Shown here in pieces: positions 8,356 through 19,925 of a DNA stretch of 64,000 bases. This DNA is from Proteobacteria bacterium UBA7415 (GTDB taxonomy: Bacteria > Pseudomonadota > Gammaproteobacteria > Arenicellales > Arenicellaceae): the NCBI GenBank assembly GCA_002470515.1, contig DKML01000016.1, positions 62,001 through 126,000 of the forward strand. Reading direction: 5' to 3'. Position 1 is the stretch's first letter. Each line of letters starts with the position of its first letter. The notes beneath the pieces were generated by a model. That model was not told the origin of the DNA, searched no databases, and saw nothing but the letters and a program-made list of their open reading frames with translations. The position numbers and the translations under genes were made by a program.

Positions 8356-9772
8356 GCTCTCTTCGAGTGTTCACTGTGGGAATCATACTTAGCCAAGATA
8401 AATATCATTGCTAGGCTAACAAAAAAGAAGATGCGAATCCTAACGATTTGCAAATTAAAATCGAAGAGTGTTTGAAAGATTGCTGCGCAACATATTGCCA
8501 GCACTCCGATAAGTAGCGCATGGCGAAAGCGGCTTCTAGTGCTAGCAATGGCTTTTCGCAACGTTACAAAACACACCCCAAGTATTGCTACAAAAAAAGC
8601 TAGCCCAATAAAACCCTGCTCAAGCCAAAGGTGCAAATATTGGTTGTGCGCTTGATCATAAACAACTTCACGCAATGGGTAGCCTTCGCGGTATATCTCA
8701 AACACAGTTGCATAAGTACCCCCCCCCCGTAGCCGATTAAGGGTCTTTCAAAAATGGCGTTTAACGTTATCATCCATTGCACCGGTCTTTCGCCTAGCAC
8801 CGTATATGAACTTGAAAAACGCTCAACGACTCCATCACCTAACAACACAATAGCAATTAAAATCAGGAGCAAAGCAAACAAAAAGACAACGCTCTTGCTT
8901 ATGTATAGGTCGCTACTATTTTTATTTTGAGAGGCACTACTCTTAATTCCAAAACCGAAAATGATCACTGCCAGAATAATTACGATTCCCGCAAAGCCGG
9001 CTCTAGATTCAGGCATGACGATGCAAAAAGCACTAAGTGTCAAAACCACACAATGAACCAAAGCGCGCGAGCCCACAAACCTAAAAAGTTTCTTAGATAA
9101 ACTAAGATCGCGCAATTGATACAAACGATATATAACTGACACCAGAGATCCAACACTTACAATAAGAAGAAAGCTCGCAAAATGATTACGATTAATAAAT
9201 AAGCCGCGCATAGCATCAAAGTGACCATCAAGTGCTCGCAAATCGACTAGGTGAGATTGGGTGTACCAAGCGAACGTTGCAATAGCCGAATGCATTAGCG
9301 CACAAACAACAAACAACCAGAGCAAGGCGGTTAACCTTGCCTTACTTGAACACAATAATGCCGTACTTACAAAGACCGCCAGCACCAGCATTTCGCGGAG
9401 AACGAGCAGTAGGCTTTGATTCGGCAATAGTGACCATTTGAACTCAGGCGTAAACCACGTTGGTCTCAAGTTTGTTGGAAATACACGCTGATGAAGAGCA
9501 TCTTCTAGCGGAACTGTAACCTGCAAAACGAGCCAAACTTGTGAAATTAAAAGCAAACCAACGATGAGCAAAAAGGGTTTTGTGTGTAGATGCCGAACAT
9601 ATCTAAATCTCAGTAATATCGCGTTGACCGCAGCAATCATTAACATTAATGCTGGGTAGTACCAACTGGGGTTATCTATCCGCCCAGGGACAAACGCAAC
9701 GACCAGCAAACCACACAAAAATAAGCACCACGTTGCCTGCTCCCACAGCCTTACATACACATTTTGCTGCAT
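8352..9772 (-). pseudogene. O-antigen ligase/polymerase (Wzy_C family), frameshifted at a G10 tract
   Basis: A polytopic inner-membrane protein of the O-antigen ligase family. The first part (from 9772) has about nine hydrophobic segments and the motifs NRNHFASFL and PESRAGFAG. It then reaches ERPLIGYGGG, where ten G residues (C at 8719-8728) throw the frame off. The rest, in another frame to 8352, reads TVFEIYREGY and VYDQAHNQYLHLWLEQGFIG, the usual Wzy_C ending. Eight or eleven G residues would restore one frame of about 473 codons. This could be a phase-variable contingency tract, a true mutation or a sequencing error. It overlaps the downstream epimerase gene by 4 bp. Confidence 0.8.
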
Positions 9773-9807
9773 CGCTCCTACCTGACGATAGGTTCCGCTC
9801 GGCTCTT

Positions 9808-10710
9808 TTAAGTTGCTAACGCTTGTATAATTCGCGCTTCGCCATCAATCCGAACAGTTTCATCAATCTCATATAATGAAACGAAGATGGGCCTATCCCT
9901 GGTAATTTCTTTGGTTGCGTTTTCGGTACGTAAATACCAAGCAATATCGGACGCTGAGTTAGCCGCGAAACGTACTTTTGCGTCTTCTTCACCGTCAGCC
10001 CGCAAACTCTCTTCCACCAAGTACTGTAATTCTTGCGCAGACGCCTCGAAGTGAAACTGCCCTTCTAACCAGTCCGGTTGTGGTTTTAATACGTCGCGGC
10101 CATCAAAGAAACGCTCAAGTACATCGGCGGCTAAAAAATAAGGTTCTTGGTCGCGCTCGATATCGTCAAGCTCGTACCCAGAATAAGAATATTTAGGAGA
10201 TTGATCGACCAAAGGCAAAACTGAGACAGCGGCTATACCCAGGTCTCTTGCTTGGCCCGGGGAATAATTAGCTGAAGCACGTTACATTTCATCAACGCCC
10301 ACGCCCATTGAGATGGCATGTAGGAAAACTTGAGTAGGGGGCGTTTGCTTGCTGAGAAGCCGCAGCATTTCCAACTTGGTGGCTAAACTGCTTTCGCTAT
10401 ATAAGTATTCACCAAAACCTGAGTCTTGGTACTCTTCTTCACCGCTGGCTACTTTTGGTTTGGGCGGAGGTGCTGCCGACTCACGAACGTTATCGAACTC
10501 ACTTTCTTCGGCAGGTAGCAGACGGTAACCATTTTCATCAAGAGATGATTGAGTGGAAAGTGTCTCTTTTACGGAAACAGTATTTATAGTTTCTGCGTTA
10601 GCGAGGACAATGGGACTCGCCATCAAGAACGATGCGCTAATTAACCCAATAGCGATAATGCTATGGGACAAGCCACGACTGTTAATTTCTAAGTCCACCA
10701 TTTCTTTCAC
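9808..10710 (-). pseudogene. Exported protein of unknown function, interrupted by an in-frame TAA
   Basis: Two open frames, 10710-10282 (142 codons, with a hydrophobic signal-like segment at about 18-38) and 10218-9808 (136 residues from a TTG), lie in the same reading frame. Only the TAA at 10282-10284 separates them, and the sequence between stays open (RASANYSPGQARDLGIAAVSVLPLVDQ). They read naturally as one exported protein of about 300 residues. I do not recognise its domain. Its place beside the O-antigen ligase gene suggests a role in surface polysaccharide. It could instead be two coupled genes, but the second would have only a weak TTG start. Confidence 0.6.
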
Positions 10711-11090
10711 TGTCTTTTCCTTACCAAAATCTAACTAAAAATGAACGCTCGGCGTTAAAGTTAAGCACAGGGTCGGCATAAAAAACATATTACGTTTGAA
10801 TCATGTTTAATCTTGCCCCTGCTAATCTCAAATCTTACGCTCTCGAGACAATGCACAATGTCTACAGCTAAAACAATTAACTCTTTTTGACACATCCTGC
10901 CGATGTCACGCTCAAGCTTCCTTTTTCATACCTTTGCTATGTGCAAGCTATCTTAAGGCCTACACACAAACCCAAAGCCCTTAGGCGTGCGCCTAAGTCT
11001 CCCGTAGCTTGCTTCCAAGCTCCCCACTGATATCCTTACAAAGGCGCAATGTAAATAAAATCATTAACGTAACGCTCTCTTATAACCATT
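10711..11090. other. Intergenic region downstream of serS
   Basis: No gene is seen. It carries the serS terminator hairpin (10980-10997) and, near 10711-10740, the upstream region of the broken exported-protein gene. No RNA gene could be recognised in the remainder. Confidence 0.6.
10965..10997 (-). terminator. Likely terminator of serS
   Basis: A perfect 8-bp stem CTTAGGCG/CGCCTAAG (10980-10987 and 10990-10997) is followed on the minus strand by GGCTTTGGGTTTG. The T tract is poor, so the efficiency is uncertain. It is 94 bp past the serS stop. Confidence 0.5.
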
Positions 11091-12371
11091 TTATTGCAAT
11101 TTTTCGATAAAATTCATACCGTTAGTGTAACTTCTTAAGACTTCAGGTATCGCAATTCTGCCGTCTGATTGCTGGTAATTTTCCATGATTGCGAGCAAGG
11201 TACGACCTACCGCGAGCCCAGATCCGTTGACCGTATGAACTAACTGAGGCTTCGCATTGCCGACCCGCATCCTCGCCAACATTCTTCGTGCTTGAAAGTC
11301 TTCAAAATTACTGCACGATGAAATTTCTCGATATGCCTGCTGACCTGGAAGCCAAACTTCAAGATCGTAGGTTTTAGCCGCAGAAAAACCGAGATCCCCA
11401 CCACACAAATTAACTTTACGATACGGCAGCTCAAAGTCCTTCAAAATAGCTTCAGCGTGCCCGGTTAATTCTTCTAGCGCTGCATAAGAATCTTGCGGCT
11501 CGACTACTTGTACTAACTCAACCTTCTCAAACTGATGCTGCCTTATCATTCCCCGTGTATCGCGACCATAACTACCCGCCTCACGTCTAAAGCACGGTGT
11601 GTGGGCAGCCATTTTCAAAGGAACTTGTGATTCACTCAGAATTACGTCACGCACAATATTGGTAACAGGCACTTCAGCCGTAGGAATCAAATACAAACCA
11701 TCCTCAGCTTGAGTCTTGAACTGGTCATCTTCAAATTTCGGCAGTTGACCTGTCCCCAATAAACTATCGGCGTTTACGAGATAAGGTACATACACTTCCG
11801 TATAACCGTGGCGATCAATATGGGTGTCAATCATATACTGTGTAATCGCTCGCTGAAGACGCGCTAAAGCGCTCTTAATTACTACAAAGCGCGATCCGGC
11901 AATTTTGGTTGCCACTTCAAAATCAAGCATTCCCAAGGCTTCGCCAAGGTCTACGTGATCCTCAACATCAAAATCAAACTTACGCGGCTCACCCCATCGC
12001 AAAATCTCGAGGTTATCGTCTTCGCTATTACCTTCAGGCACAGATACATGGGGCACATTCGGCAGCCCGAGAGTCACACCACGAAGCGAGGCCTGCACTG
12101 ACTCTAGATCAGCTTGCGCCGCTTTCATCTGATCAGAAAATGAAGCGACCTCAGCCATGATCACACTGGTGTCCTGTCCCTGCGCCTTTAACTTTCCAAT
12201 TTCCTTAGACTTAGCATTTCGTGCCGCTTGCAAGTCTTCACTTGCGACTTGCAGTGTCTTTCGGCGCTCCTCGAGAGCCAAATAGGCAGGAGCGTCAAAG
12301 TCAAAATTCTTTTTCTTAAGCTGCTGAGCTACACCTTGGGCCTGAGCACGCAGTATGTTTGGATCAATCAT
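11091..12371 (-). CDS. serS: Seryl-tRNA synthetase
   Basis: Charges tRNA-Ser with serine, using ATP, in the cytoplasm. The 426-residue product has the N-terminal coiled-coil tRNA-binding arm (about 25-105) and class II motif 2 with [21 protein letters not shown]. Motif 3 is [20 protein letters not shown]. Length is normal. It follows crcB, lolA and ftsK on the same strand, an order close to the E. coli ftsK-lolA-rarA-serS cluster but with crcB in place of rarA. Confidence 0.97.
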   Translation of the reverse strand: MIDPNILRAQAQGVAQQLKKKNFDFDAPAYLALEERRKTLQVASEDLQAARNAKSKEIGKLKAQGQDTSVIMAEVASFSDQMKAAQADLESVQASLRGVTLGLPNVPHVSVPEGNSEDDNLEILRWGEPRKFDFDVEDHVDLGEALGMLDFEVATKIAGSRFVVIKSALARLQRAITQYMIDTHIDRHGYTEVYVPYLVNADSLLGTGQLPKFEDDQFKTQAEDGLYLIPTAEVPVTNIVRDVILSESQVPLKMAAHTPCFRREAGSYGRDTRGMIRQHQFEKVELVQVVEPQDSYAALEELTGHAEAILKDFELPYRKVNLCGGDLGFSAAKTYDLEVWLPGQQAYREISSCSNFEDFQARRMLARMRVGNAKPQLVHTVNGSGLAVGRTLLAIMENYQQSDGRIAIPEVLRSYTNGMNFIEKLQ

Positions 12372-12409
12372 ATCTAAATCTAATTATTGTTAACTATAAA
12401 AGCTGTTAG

Positions 12410-12796
12410 TTACATTAGGCGTCTTGCGACCACCAAGCCTAATAGGCAAAACATTAAGGACAACATCACACTCAGCAAAACGTACATTAGAGCGCGTTCG
12501 CCTTGGTTAGCTTCGACCATCCTAATTGTCTCCAACGAAAACGCAGAAAACGTGGTAAAACCACCTAAAAACCCACTCAATACTACAATCTGCGCTTGCG
12601 TGCCCCAATTCATTTTGGCTACTAGCCAGAGCGACAAAAAGCCAATAAAAAACGAACCAGAGATGTTGGCAAAAAGCGTGCCGAATGGTAGCTGAGTCCA
12701 GCCCGATTTAATAGTCAACTGAGTCAACAAATATCGACTTAAGACGCCTGAGCCGCCCGCACTAAATAAAGCTAAATAAAACAACGAGGGATTCAA
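12410..12796 (-). CDS. crcB: Fluoride ion exporter CrcB/Fluc
   Basis: A small inner-membrane fluoride channel that works as an antiparallel dimer. The 128 residues form four hydrophobic helices. The family motifs GTLFANISGSFFIG (about 39-52) and GGFTTFSAFSLET (about 78-90) are present. It sits between lolA and serS on the same strand. No fluoride riboswitch could be recognised in the 90 bp upstream. Confidence 0.93.
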   Translation of the reverse strand: MNPSLFYLALFSAGGSGVLSRYLLTQLTIKSGWTQLPFGTLFANISGSFFIGFLSLWLVAKMNWGTQAQIVVLSGFLGGFTTFSAFSLETIRMVEANQGERALMYVLLSVMLSLMFCLLGLVVARRLM

Positions 12797-12886
12797 GAGG
12801 CCTCCTTTAAAAACAATGACTTAAGTTGATTTTCGCGTCTTTCAAACTACCTTAGAGCTAGAGCCACTGTGCAAGTAACGACTTAA

Positions 12887-13552
12887 TCACTGCTCAAGCA
12901 GGTCAACGCCCGCCGGCACTGTGAACTCGAACACATCGGCTTCTAACTGGGGGTTAATTTCCACACCTCTAAGGTCTAAGCGCGTTTCGTTGCCGAGCAC
13001 GTCAAGCATTGTGATCGCGCTAATAACGGAGTTTTCAAACCCCACCATAATTTGATTAAACCCAGCATCGAGATCTTTAGGTTTTAACGCAACCCAACTA
13101 ACCCCGTCAGTGACACCGACATCAAAAACTTCGAAATGCTCGTCCACTGTCGCTTTGCTTTCGACCAGAGAAAGACTCGGGATTTGCGAGAGCGCGTTAT
13201 CTAAGCTTCTTTTTGTCACTTGTTCAAGGTCTAAGTCGTACACGAAAATCGCATTGCCATCGGCGATTATCTGCTGTTCCAATACGTCCACTCGCCCGGG
13301 GGAAAAATAGTCCCAACGAAACTTACCAGGTCGTGACAAATACACACGGCCGCCCGCTGCATCGAGCGTCATACCCGAATCGTCTACAATCCGTTGAGTA
13401 AACACGGCCGACAAGGTGCCCGCGTCCGCAAAAAACTGGTTGAGCAACTCTTCCGAACTTCTGGCGGAATTGCTCACCAAAGCAACAAACAGCACCGCTA
13501 GGAGTTGGGCACCATTTTTAACCACACTTTGTACTGCGCACTTGAGTTTCAA
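12887..13552 (-). CDS. lolA: Outer-membrane lipoprotein carrier protein LolA
   Basis: A periplasmic chaperone that takes lipoproteins from the LolCDE transporter to LolB at the outer membrane. The 221-residue precursor has a signal peptide (about 1-32), then the LolA fold with GTLSAVFTQRI and the signature RPGKFRWDY. Length is normal. Only 4 bp separate it from the ftsK stop, the standard ftsK-lolA pairing, so co-transcription is very likely. Confidence 0.94.
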   Translation of the reverse strand: MKLKCAVQSVVKNGAQLLAVLFVALVSNSARSSEELLNQFFADAGTLSAVFTQRIVDDSGMTLDAAGGRVYLSRPGKFRWDYFSPGRVDVLEQQIIADGNAIFVYDLDLEQVTKRSLDNALSQIPSLSLVESKATVDEHFEVFDVGVTDGVSWVALKPKDLDAGFNQIMVGFENSVISAITMLDVLGNETRLDLRGVEINPQLEADVFEFTVPAGVDLLEQ

Positions 13553-13556
13553 GCTA

Positions 13557-15878
13557 TTAATCCTCGATCGGTGGGGGCGCTAATACTTCGCGCCTTCCGT
13601 TGTCTTCAGCGGGTGTTATAACGCCCGCCATCTCCATAGTCTCGATCATGCGCGCTGCGCGGTTGTAACCTACTCTTAACTGCCTCTGTACCGAAGATAT
13701 TGAGGCACGACGCGTGCGTGTAACAAACTCAACAGCTTGGTCATAAAGAGGGTCACTCTCAGGGTCGCTCAGAGCATTTTCATCTCGGAACGCACTCGGC
13801 AAAGCGTCGTTAACTTCTCGCGGAGCACTCAAAATCGACTCATCGTATTCTGGCGGTTCATCGCTTAACAGAGACTGAACAACCGCGTGCACTTCTTTAT
13901 CAGACACAAAACTCCCGTGTACACGCTCAGGAGAACTGGTACCCGGCGGCAAAAACAACATGTCTCCGTGCCCGAGTAGCATTTCTGCGCCCATCTGATC
14001 AATAATGGTTCGCGAATCGACCTTAGAAGAAACCTGAAAAGCGATACGCGTTGGTATGTTGGCCTTTAAGAGACCTGTAATAACATCAACCGAGGGTCGT
14101 TGCGTGGCGAGAATAAGGTGTACGCCTGAGGCTCTACCTTTTTGCGCCAAGCGGGTAATAAGCTCTTCTACCTTTTTGCCGACCGTCATCATAAGGTCCG
14201 CAAGTTCATCGATCACTATGACTAAACAAGGGAGTTCAATAAGTTCCTCCGGCACACTTCCTTCGCGTGCCATTGGATCATAAATAGGTTTGCCGGCCTC
14301 TAGTGCCAATCGCACTTTGCGGTTGTAGCCTGCTAAGTTTCGCACACCCAGTTCGGACATCAGCTTGTAGCGACGCTCCATTTCCACAATGCACCAACGC
14401 AAGGCATTGGCGGCTTCACTCATATCAGTAACCACCGGCGCTAGTAAATGCGGTATGCCCTCATAGACCGACAGCTCCAACATCTTGGGATCGACCATGA
14501 TCATACGCACCTGCTGTGCGGTCGCCTTGTAGATCAGACTTACAATCAGAGCATTGATACACACCGATTTACCTGAGCCTGTGGTGCCGGCTATTAACAA
14601 GTGTGGCATTTTCGCCAAATCCGCTATAACAGTATTACCGCTGATATCCTTGCCGAGCACTATGGCGAGATCTGAGTTCATATTCTCGAACTCACTTGAC
14701 GAAAGTCCTTCGACTAATCTAACGATCTCACGCGACTCATTCGGTATTTCTATACCAATCACTGATTTGCCGGGGATATTTTCAACGACTCGCACGCTCA
14801 TCGTCGACATCGCTCGCGCCAGGTCCTTAGCCAAACCAGTAATAGTCGCTGCTTTTATACCAGGAGCCGGATTAATTTCGAATCGAGTAATAACAGGACC
14901 CTGGTGTACGCTCACGATCTCCACCGCCACGTTAAAATCAGCTAACTTTTTGACTAGCAATACCGACAAAGCGTTGAGCTCTTCATTCGAATAACCGACT
15001 ATCTGTGCGTCCGGCGGATCTAGCAGAGATAACGCTGGCAAGGCGCTATTTGAGCTGCGCATCGAATCAAACATTGTCGTTTGACGTTCGCGCTCTAAAC
15101 GGCCGCTATCTTCGCTAGCAAGCTTCGGCGCAATCTTAGGCATTATGGTCGGAGAAACTTTAACCTTCTCATTAAACTCCGAAACGGCTTCTCGACGAAC
15201 AATTCGCGCTTTTTCGCCAATTTCGCGGTCTTCTTTATGTTCACGCTGTTCTTTAACGAAATCAATAAAGGTGAATATGCGCTCGCCTATGTAATCCATT
15301 AAGCTGAACCACGACAAGCCTGTAAAAATGGTGATGCCCGTTAAAAACATAGCAACGAGTAACAAGGTGCTGCCGATATTCCCAAACATTGAGACAAATG
15401 TGGAATTTAAACCATCACCTAAAAAACCTCCTGCTGTAAAGGGCTGATCATTAGCTAAATGGGAGAAATGCAAATTCTCTAATCCACAACCACCCATTAC
15501 GGTAATAAAGAAACCCAGCATCACCAAGAATCGCGGTAAGTACGATGGATCTAAAGGCTCATGTCGCGACTTATAAAAACGGTAGCCTATAAAAATTATC
15601 ATTATGGGCACTAAATAAGATACATAGCCAAAACCATGCAGTAATACGTCAGACAACCAAGCTCCAACACTCCCGCTCCAGTTGCTGGGTTTATCGCTAA
15701 CTCCGCCGCTATGTGACCAACCAGGGTCAGCCGCGTTGTACGTCAATAGCGACAGCAATGCATACACTGCGACAAATACGCACAGTACTACTACGATCTC
15801 AGAACTAAGCTGGCGCACGCGTGGTGATACCAGCCCGTCATCCTGCTTTTTAATGGTTTTTTTCTTGGCCTGCGGCAT
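13557..15878 (-). CDS. ftsK: DNA translocase FtsK
   Basis: A septal DNA pump that clears and aligns chromosome termini during division and activates XerCD. The 773-residue product has four N-terminal membrane segments (about 26-190) and a short linker (about 200-290). The RecA-like motor has Walker A GTTGSGKS at 431-438 and a Walker B LVIVIDELADLM. A C-terminal winged-helix gamma domain (about 708-770) would read polar DNA motifs. It is much shorter than the 1329-residue E. coli protein because the linker is short, as in many gammaproteobacteria. Divergent from trxB. Confidence 0.97.
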   Translation of the reverse strand: MPQAKKKTIKKQDDGLVSPRVRQLSSEIVVVLCVFVAVYALLSLLTYNAADPGWSHSGGVSDKPSNWSGSVGAWLSDVLLHGFGYVSYLVPIMIIFIGYRFYKSRHEPLDPSYLPRFLVMLGFFITVMGGCGLENLHFSHLANDQPFTAGGFLGDGLNSTFVSMFGNIGSTLLLVAMFLTGITIFTGLSWFSLMDYIGERIFTFIDFVKEQREHKEDREIGEKARIVRREAVSEFNEKVKVSPTIMPKIAPKLASEDSGRLERERQTTMFDSMRSSNSALPALSLLDPPDAQIVGYSNEELNALSVLLVKKLADFNVAVEIVSVHQGPVITRFEINPAPGIKAATITGLAKDLARAMSTMSVRVVENIPGKSVIGIEIPNESREIVRLVEGLSSSEFENMNSDLAIVLGKDISGNTVIADLAKMPHLLIAGTTGSGKSVCINALIVSLIYKATAQQVRMIMVDPKMLELSVYEGIPHLLAPVVTDMSEAANALRWCIVEMERRYKLMSELGVRNLAGYNRKVRLALEAGKPIYDPMAREGSVPEELIELPCLVIVIDELADLMMTVGKKVEELITRLAQKGRASGVHLILATQRPSVDVITGLLKANIPTRIAFQVSSKVDSRTIIDQMGAEMLLGHGDMLFLPPGTSSPERVHGSFVSDKEVHAVVQSLLSDEPPEYDESILSAPREVNDALPSAFRDENALSDPESDPLYDQAVEFVTRTRRASISSVQRQLRVGYNRAARMIETMEMAGVITPAEDNGRREVLAPPPIED

Positions 15879-16065
15879 GCTTTAACAATATTGGGTCGTA
15901 AACGTTGTATTCTATCGCGTTCACTCAACAATGACACCTGACTTAGGCTCGCGTAATGTAGATTTGATTTTTCTTCACAAGCTTGAAAAGCATGTCTTGA
16001 AACCCATCTAAAGTGCTTTAGAATCAATCCCCTTGAAAGATCGTTGCTAATCGATAAGCGAATAG

Positions 16066-17058
<993 letters not shown>

Positions 17059-17126
17059 CTATAAAGGCTAAAAGGGTGAAGGTGGATCAATCTTCGCCTT
17101 AATAAAGCTTAATAGAGCACAATTTA

Positions 17127-17669
17127 GTGTCTGAGTCCGACAATAAAATGGAACACGCGATGCACAAATTGCTTGGGCAAGGCGTTAAGCCGCTCAAGCA
17201 AAACCGCATGACGCCTTACCGTCCTCCTTTAGACGCGACGCCTAAACAGCGCCTGCTTGATAATGCGCGCGTAATGGAAGAGCTATTGGCTGAATCAGAC
17301 GAGTCTGCAAGCTACGAAAGCGGTGACGAGTTAAAGTTTTTACGCGCGGGCTACAGCTCTAGATTGTTAAAAAAATTAAGACGCGGCGATTATTCAATAC
17401 AAGACGAGCTAGACTTGCATGGCTTAATTACCGCAGATGCAAAACAAGCGACTCACGAGTTTGTAAACGAGTGCGCTCGCTCAAAAGTTAGCGCGGTACG
17501 CATAGTCCACGGCAAAGGACGCAATTCAGCGGGTCGAAAACCAGTGCTTAAAAATATGTTGATTGGCTGGCTGTCTAAGAACCAGCATGTGGTCGGCGTG
17601 GTCTCGACGCCTGCTAACGACGGTGGAACCGGCGCCGTTTATGTGCTCTTAGGTAAACCTAAACCCTAA
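17127..17669 (+). CDS. Smr-domain protein (predicted endonuclease)
   Basis: A 180-residue protein with an N-terminal basic region and a C-terminal Smr domain (about 95-178). The domain shows LDLHGLI, VRIVHGKGRNS and the glycine-rich ending GGTGAVYVLLGK. Smr domains are small nucleases or nucleic-acid binders; one gammaproteobacterial relative, SmrB, cuts mRNA at collided ribosomes. I cannot tell which Smr paralogue this is. The start is GTG at 17127. Its stop abuts the convergent Rieske gene with no gap. Confidence 0.85.
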   Translation: MSESDNKMEHAMHKLLGQGVKPLKQNRMTPYRPPLDATPKQRLLDNARVMEELLAESDESASYESGDELKFLRAGYSSRLLKKLRRGDYSIQDELDLHGLITADAKQATHEFVNECARSKVSAVRIVHGKGRNSAGRKPVLKNMLIGWLSKNQHVVGVVSTPANDGGTGAVYVLLGKPKP

Positions 17670-18824
17670 CTATTCGGCAATTCTTTCGCTCACCAAATCA
17701 CTAAAGTGCTTTATGTTCTGTTCGTGTTTGGCTAGTAAAAGTTCATCAATTGCACCTGCGTTAATCCCTTCTTGGATTTGTTCAGACGCCCACATATCTT
17801 CTTTTTCGTACGTCGTCTGGTCGAGCACCGCCAAGGTTTTATCGTAATGTGCTTTTGCAGCATCTGTCGTCGGCTGTTCAGGTACTAACAACATATGTCG
17901 CCATGTGCACTCCCCCACCTTATCTCCTGGTTGCATCAAAATGATTGTGTAACTGCTCGGATGCGCAATCATGCATGCATTCGGAAAAAGGATATTTGTG
18001 GGCGTAATGTATTCGGGTAGTGATACTTGATCCAGATCAGCAGACTCCAGATCCATTACGTTTTTACGCGGCACGAACGATCTGAGGTGTGGCCCAATCA
18101 TTTCACTTATCGCAATATTCTCGATAAAAAATTCGGCAATCGAATTCTTATGCAGAGTTCCAATATGATACGACTCTAAGAATGCATATATAGGCAGTTT
18201 CCAGTCAGACTTTAAATGCCTTGTCTCATCAAAATAAACACTGGAACTGGCAAAATCTAGGGCTGATAGCTCATCAGTCAAACCACCTAAATATTCATTG
18301 ATATCGTAGCCTTCACTATCTTTTTCTACACTAGTCATTGTTAACCACAAAAAACCGAAGGCTTCTTGTAGGCGAAGCTCACGAAGTGATTTAGTACTCT
18401 TATCTAAACCAGGGAAAAGGTCTGCGCGTGGCACGCCTACCAAGCCGCCCTGCAGGTCGTAGGTCCACGCATGATACGGGCAGCTGAAGCGCGACTTACA
18501 GCCGCTTTCCGTTTGCTCTAATTTCGTACCTCGGTGCTGACAGTAATTAAGAAACGCTCTTGCCTTGCCATCACTGCCGCGCGTTAGCAATACAGACTTG
18601 CCGTACAACTCTTGAACCAAATAGGCACCTTTGCCTTGAAGCTGTGAGCTATGGGCCACTATCTGCGGCAATGACTCGAACATTTTGATCTCAGCTTGGC
18701 GACGCTCGTCATCACGCATTTCGTTGGCATTTAGGACCGACGTAGCCTCAGCCTCGTCTCCTGCACCCAACTTTACTTTTTCGATTAACTCGGCAATCTG
18801 CCTTTGATAAAAGCTCGCTTTCAT
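17670..18824 (-). CDS. Aromatic ring-hydroxylating (Rieske) oxygenase, alpha-subunit type
   Basis: A predicted Rieske non-haem iron oxygenase. The 384-residue product has a [2Fe-2S] site formed by Cys95-His97 and Cys115-His118. The catalytic domain has the mononuclear-iron histidines His220 and His225 in ESYHIGTLHK. The substrate is unknown; aromatic compounds, choline or betaine derivatives, and sterols are all possible for this family. No reductase or beta subunit is adjacent. An AraC-family regulator lies 79 bp upstream on the same strand and probably controls it. Confidence 0.88.
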   Translation of the reverse strand: MKASFYQRQIAELIEKVKLGAGDEAEATSVLNANEMRDDERRQAEIKMFESLPQIVAHSSQLQGKGAYLVQELYGKSVLLTRGSDGKARAFLNYCQHRGTKLEQTESGCKSRFSCPYHAWTYDLQGGLVGVPRADLFPGLDKSTKSLRELRLQEAFGFLWLTMTSVEKDSEGYDINEYLGGLTDELSALDFASSSVYFDETRHLKSDWKLPIYAFLESYHIGTLHKNSIAEFFIENIAISEMIGPHLRSFVPRKNVMDLESADLDQVSLPEYITPTNILFPNACMIAHPSSYTIILMQPGDKVGECTWRHMLLVPEQPTTDAAKAHYDKTLAVLDQTTYEKEDMWASEQIQEGINAGAIDELLLAKHEQNIKHFSDLVSERIAE

Positions 18825-18903
18825 ACTCTCTAGTGTACCGTATTTATTTAATGCTCAAACAATGTACTCTGGCCCTACCATAAACACATAATACAGATAT
18901 GCG

Positions 18904-19872
18904 TTAAATTTGTTGTTCGAGTAAATTCGTTCGCGCCTGCCCTGGCCCAAAGCCTGTAACGCGTTTAAATGCTTTTGAAAACGCAGCCTCACTGTCATAA
19001 CCTACTTCTATAGCTGCAGCAAGGGTCGATGCGCCCTCTTCTGCCAACAGTGTATAGGCTTTGCTCATTCGCCATTGAGTTAGGTACTCCAATGGGCTCT
19101 CGCCAACAACTTCTTTAAATTGTCGAGCAAACGCAGAACGAGACATAAATGACTGTGCCGCAATGGTATCTACGGTCAGTTTTTGATGGTACGACGAGTG
19201 CATAAAACTCATGGCCGCACTGAGCTTGGGGTGACTCATAGCCGCGAATGCGCCAGTTTGCGTTGGCAGATGGTCCCGTAACAATAAATACAGTAAGCAG
19301 TCAGCTAAACGGTTGAGTAATGCACTTTGTGCTTCGCCCACGGCCCATGCCTCATCTAACAGTAGCTGCATTAATACCACCGTAGACCCACGGCATTCAG
19401 TCACACCTATATGCTTAGTATCTTCGTGTCTCGACTTGTGCAATTGTGATGCCGCGTTTGAGCTTTGTGTGTTTGAGTGGCGCAAAATAATAGCCGTGGG
19501 CAATTGGCTAAGAAGTCGGTCAAACAGCGGATTATTGTGACTGAAATTACCGCAGATTAATGCCGTTCCATCCGCCTGAAGGCCCTGTGAGAGTTCAATC
19601 GCAGTTGCCGTATTTACGACCACCTCGTTAACATTTGCACCGAGACTGGCTATCTTGTGCCGCGCGTCCTGTGGAAAAAAAACGGCGTCGCCCTTACTCA
19701 ACTCTATTGTCTGATCCTCTATATGCAGAGCGCAGCGTCCAGCGGAAACAACATGAAAACTCAAGCGGCGACTACCTGACGTATCCACAGCCCATAGCCC
19801 ACAGTACTGAGCATTGTTGAAGATATTCGCTTGAACACGAACATTGGCGAACAACTGATCTAACGCACTCAT
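18904..19872 (-). CDS. AraC-family transcriptional regulator
   Basis: The 322-residue product has an N-terminal cupin-like sensing domain of the kind with CALHIEDQTIELSKGDAVFFP, and a C-terminal AraC/XylS DNA-binding domain (about 215-318). The latter shows both helix-turn-helix units, with SRSAFARQFKEVVGESPLEY and GYDSEAAFSKAFKRVTGFGP. It lies directly upstream of the Rieske oxygenase on the same strand and diverges from the YHS gene. A direct repeat in the divergent gap is a candidate operator. Confidence 0.93.
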   Translation of the reverse strand: MSALDQLFANVRVQANIFNNAQYCGLWAVDTSGSRRLSFHVVSAGRCALHIEDQTIELSKGDAVFFPQDARHKIASLGANVNEVVVNTATAIELSQGLQADGTALICGNFSHNNPLFDRLLSQLPTAIILRHSNTQSSNAASQLHKSRHEDTKHIGVTECRGSTVVLMQLLLDEAWAVGEAQSALLNRLADCLLYLLLRDHLPTQTGAFAAMSHPKLSAAMSFMHSSYHQKLTVDTIAAQSFMSRSAFARQFKEVVGESPLEYLTQWRMSKAYTLLAEEGASTLAAAIEVGYDSEAAFSKAFKRVTGFGPGQARTNLLEQQI

Positions 19873-19925
19873 AAAACCCGCAACCCATTCAATTGATTAA
19901 CAACCATAGAAAGACAAGCCTAGAC

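Noticed and set aside
12797..12886. Fluoride riboswitch before crcB
   Set aside because: The upstream 90 bp show none of the conserved crcB-motif blocks that I know.
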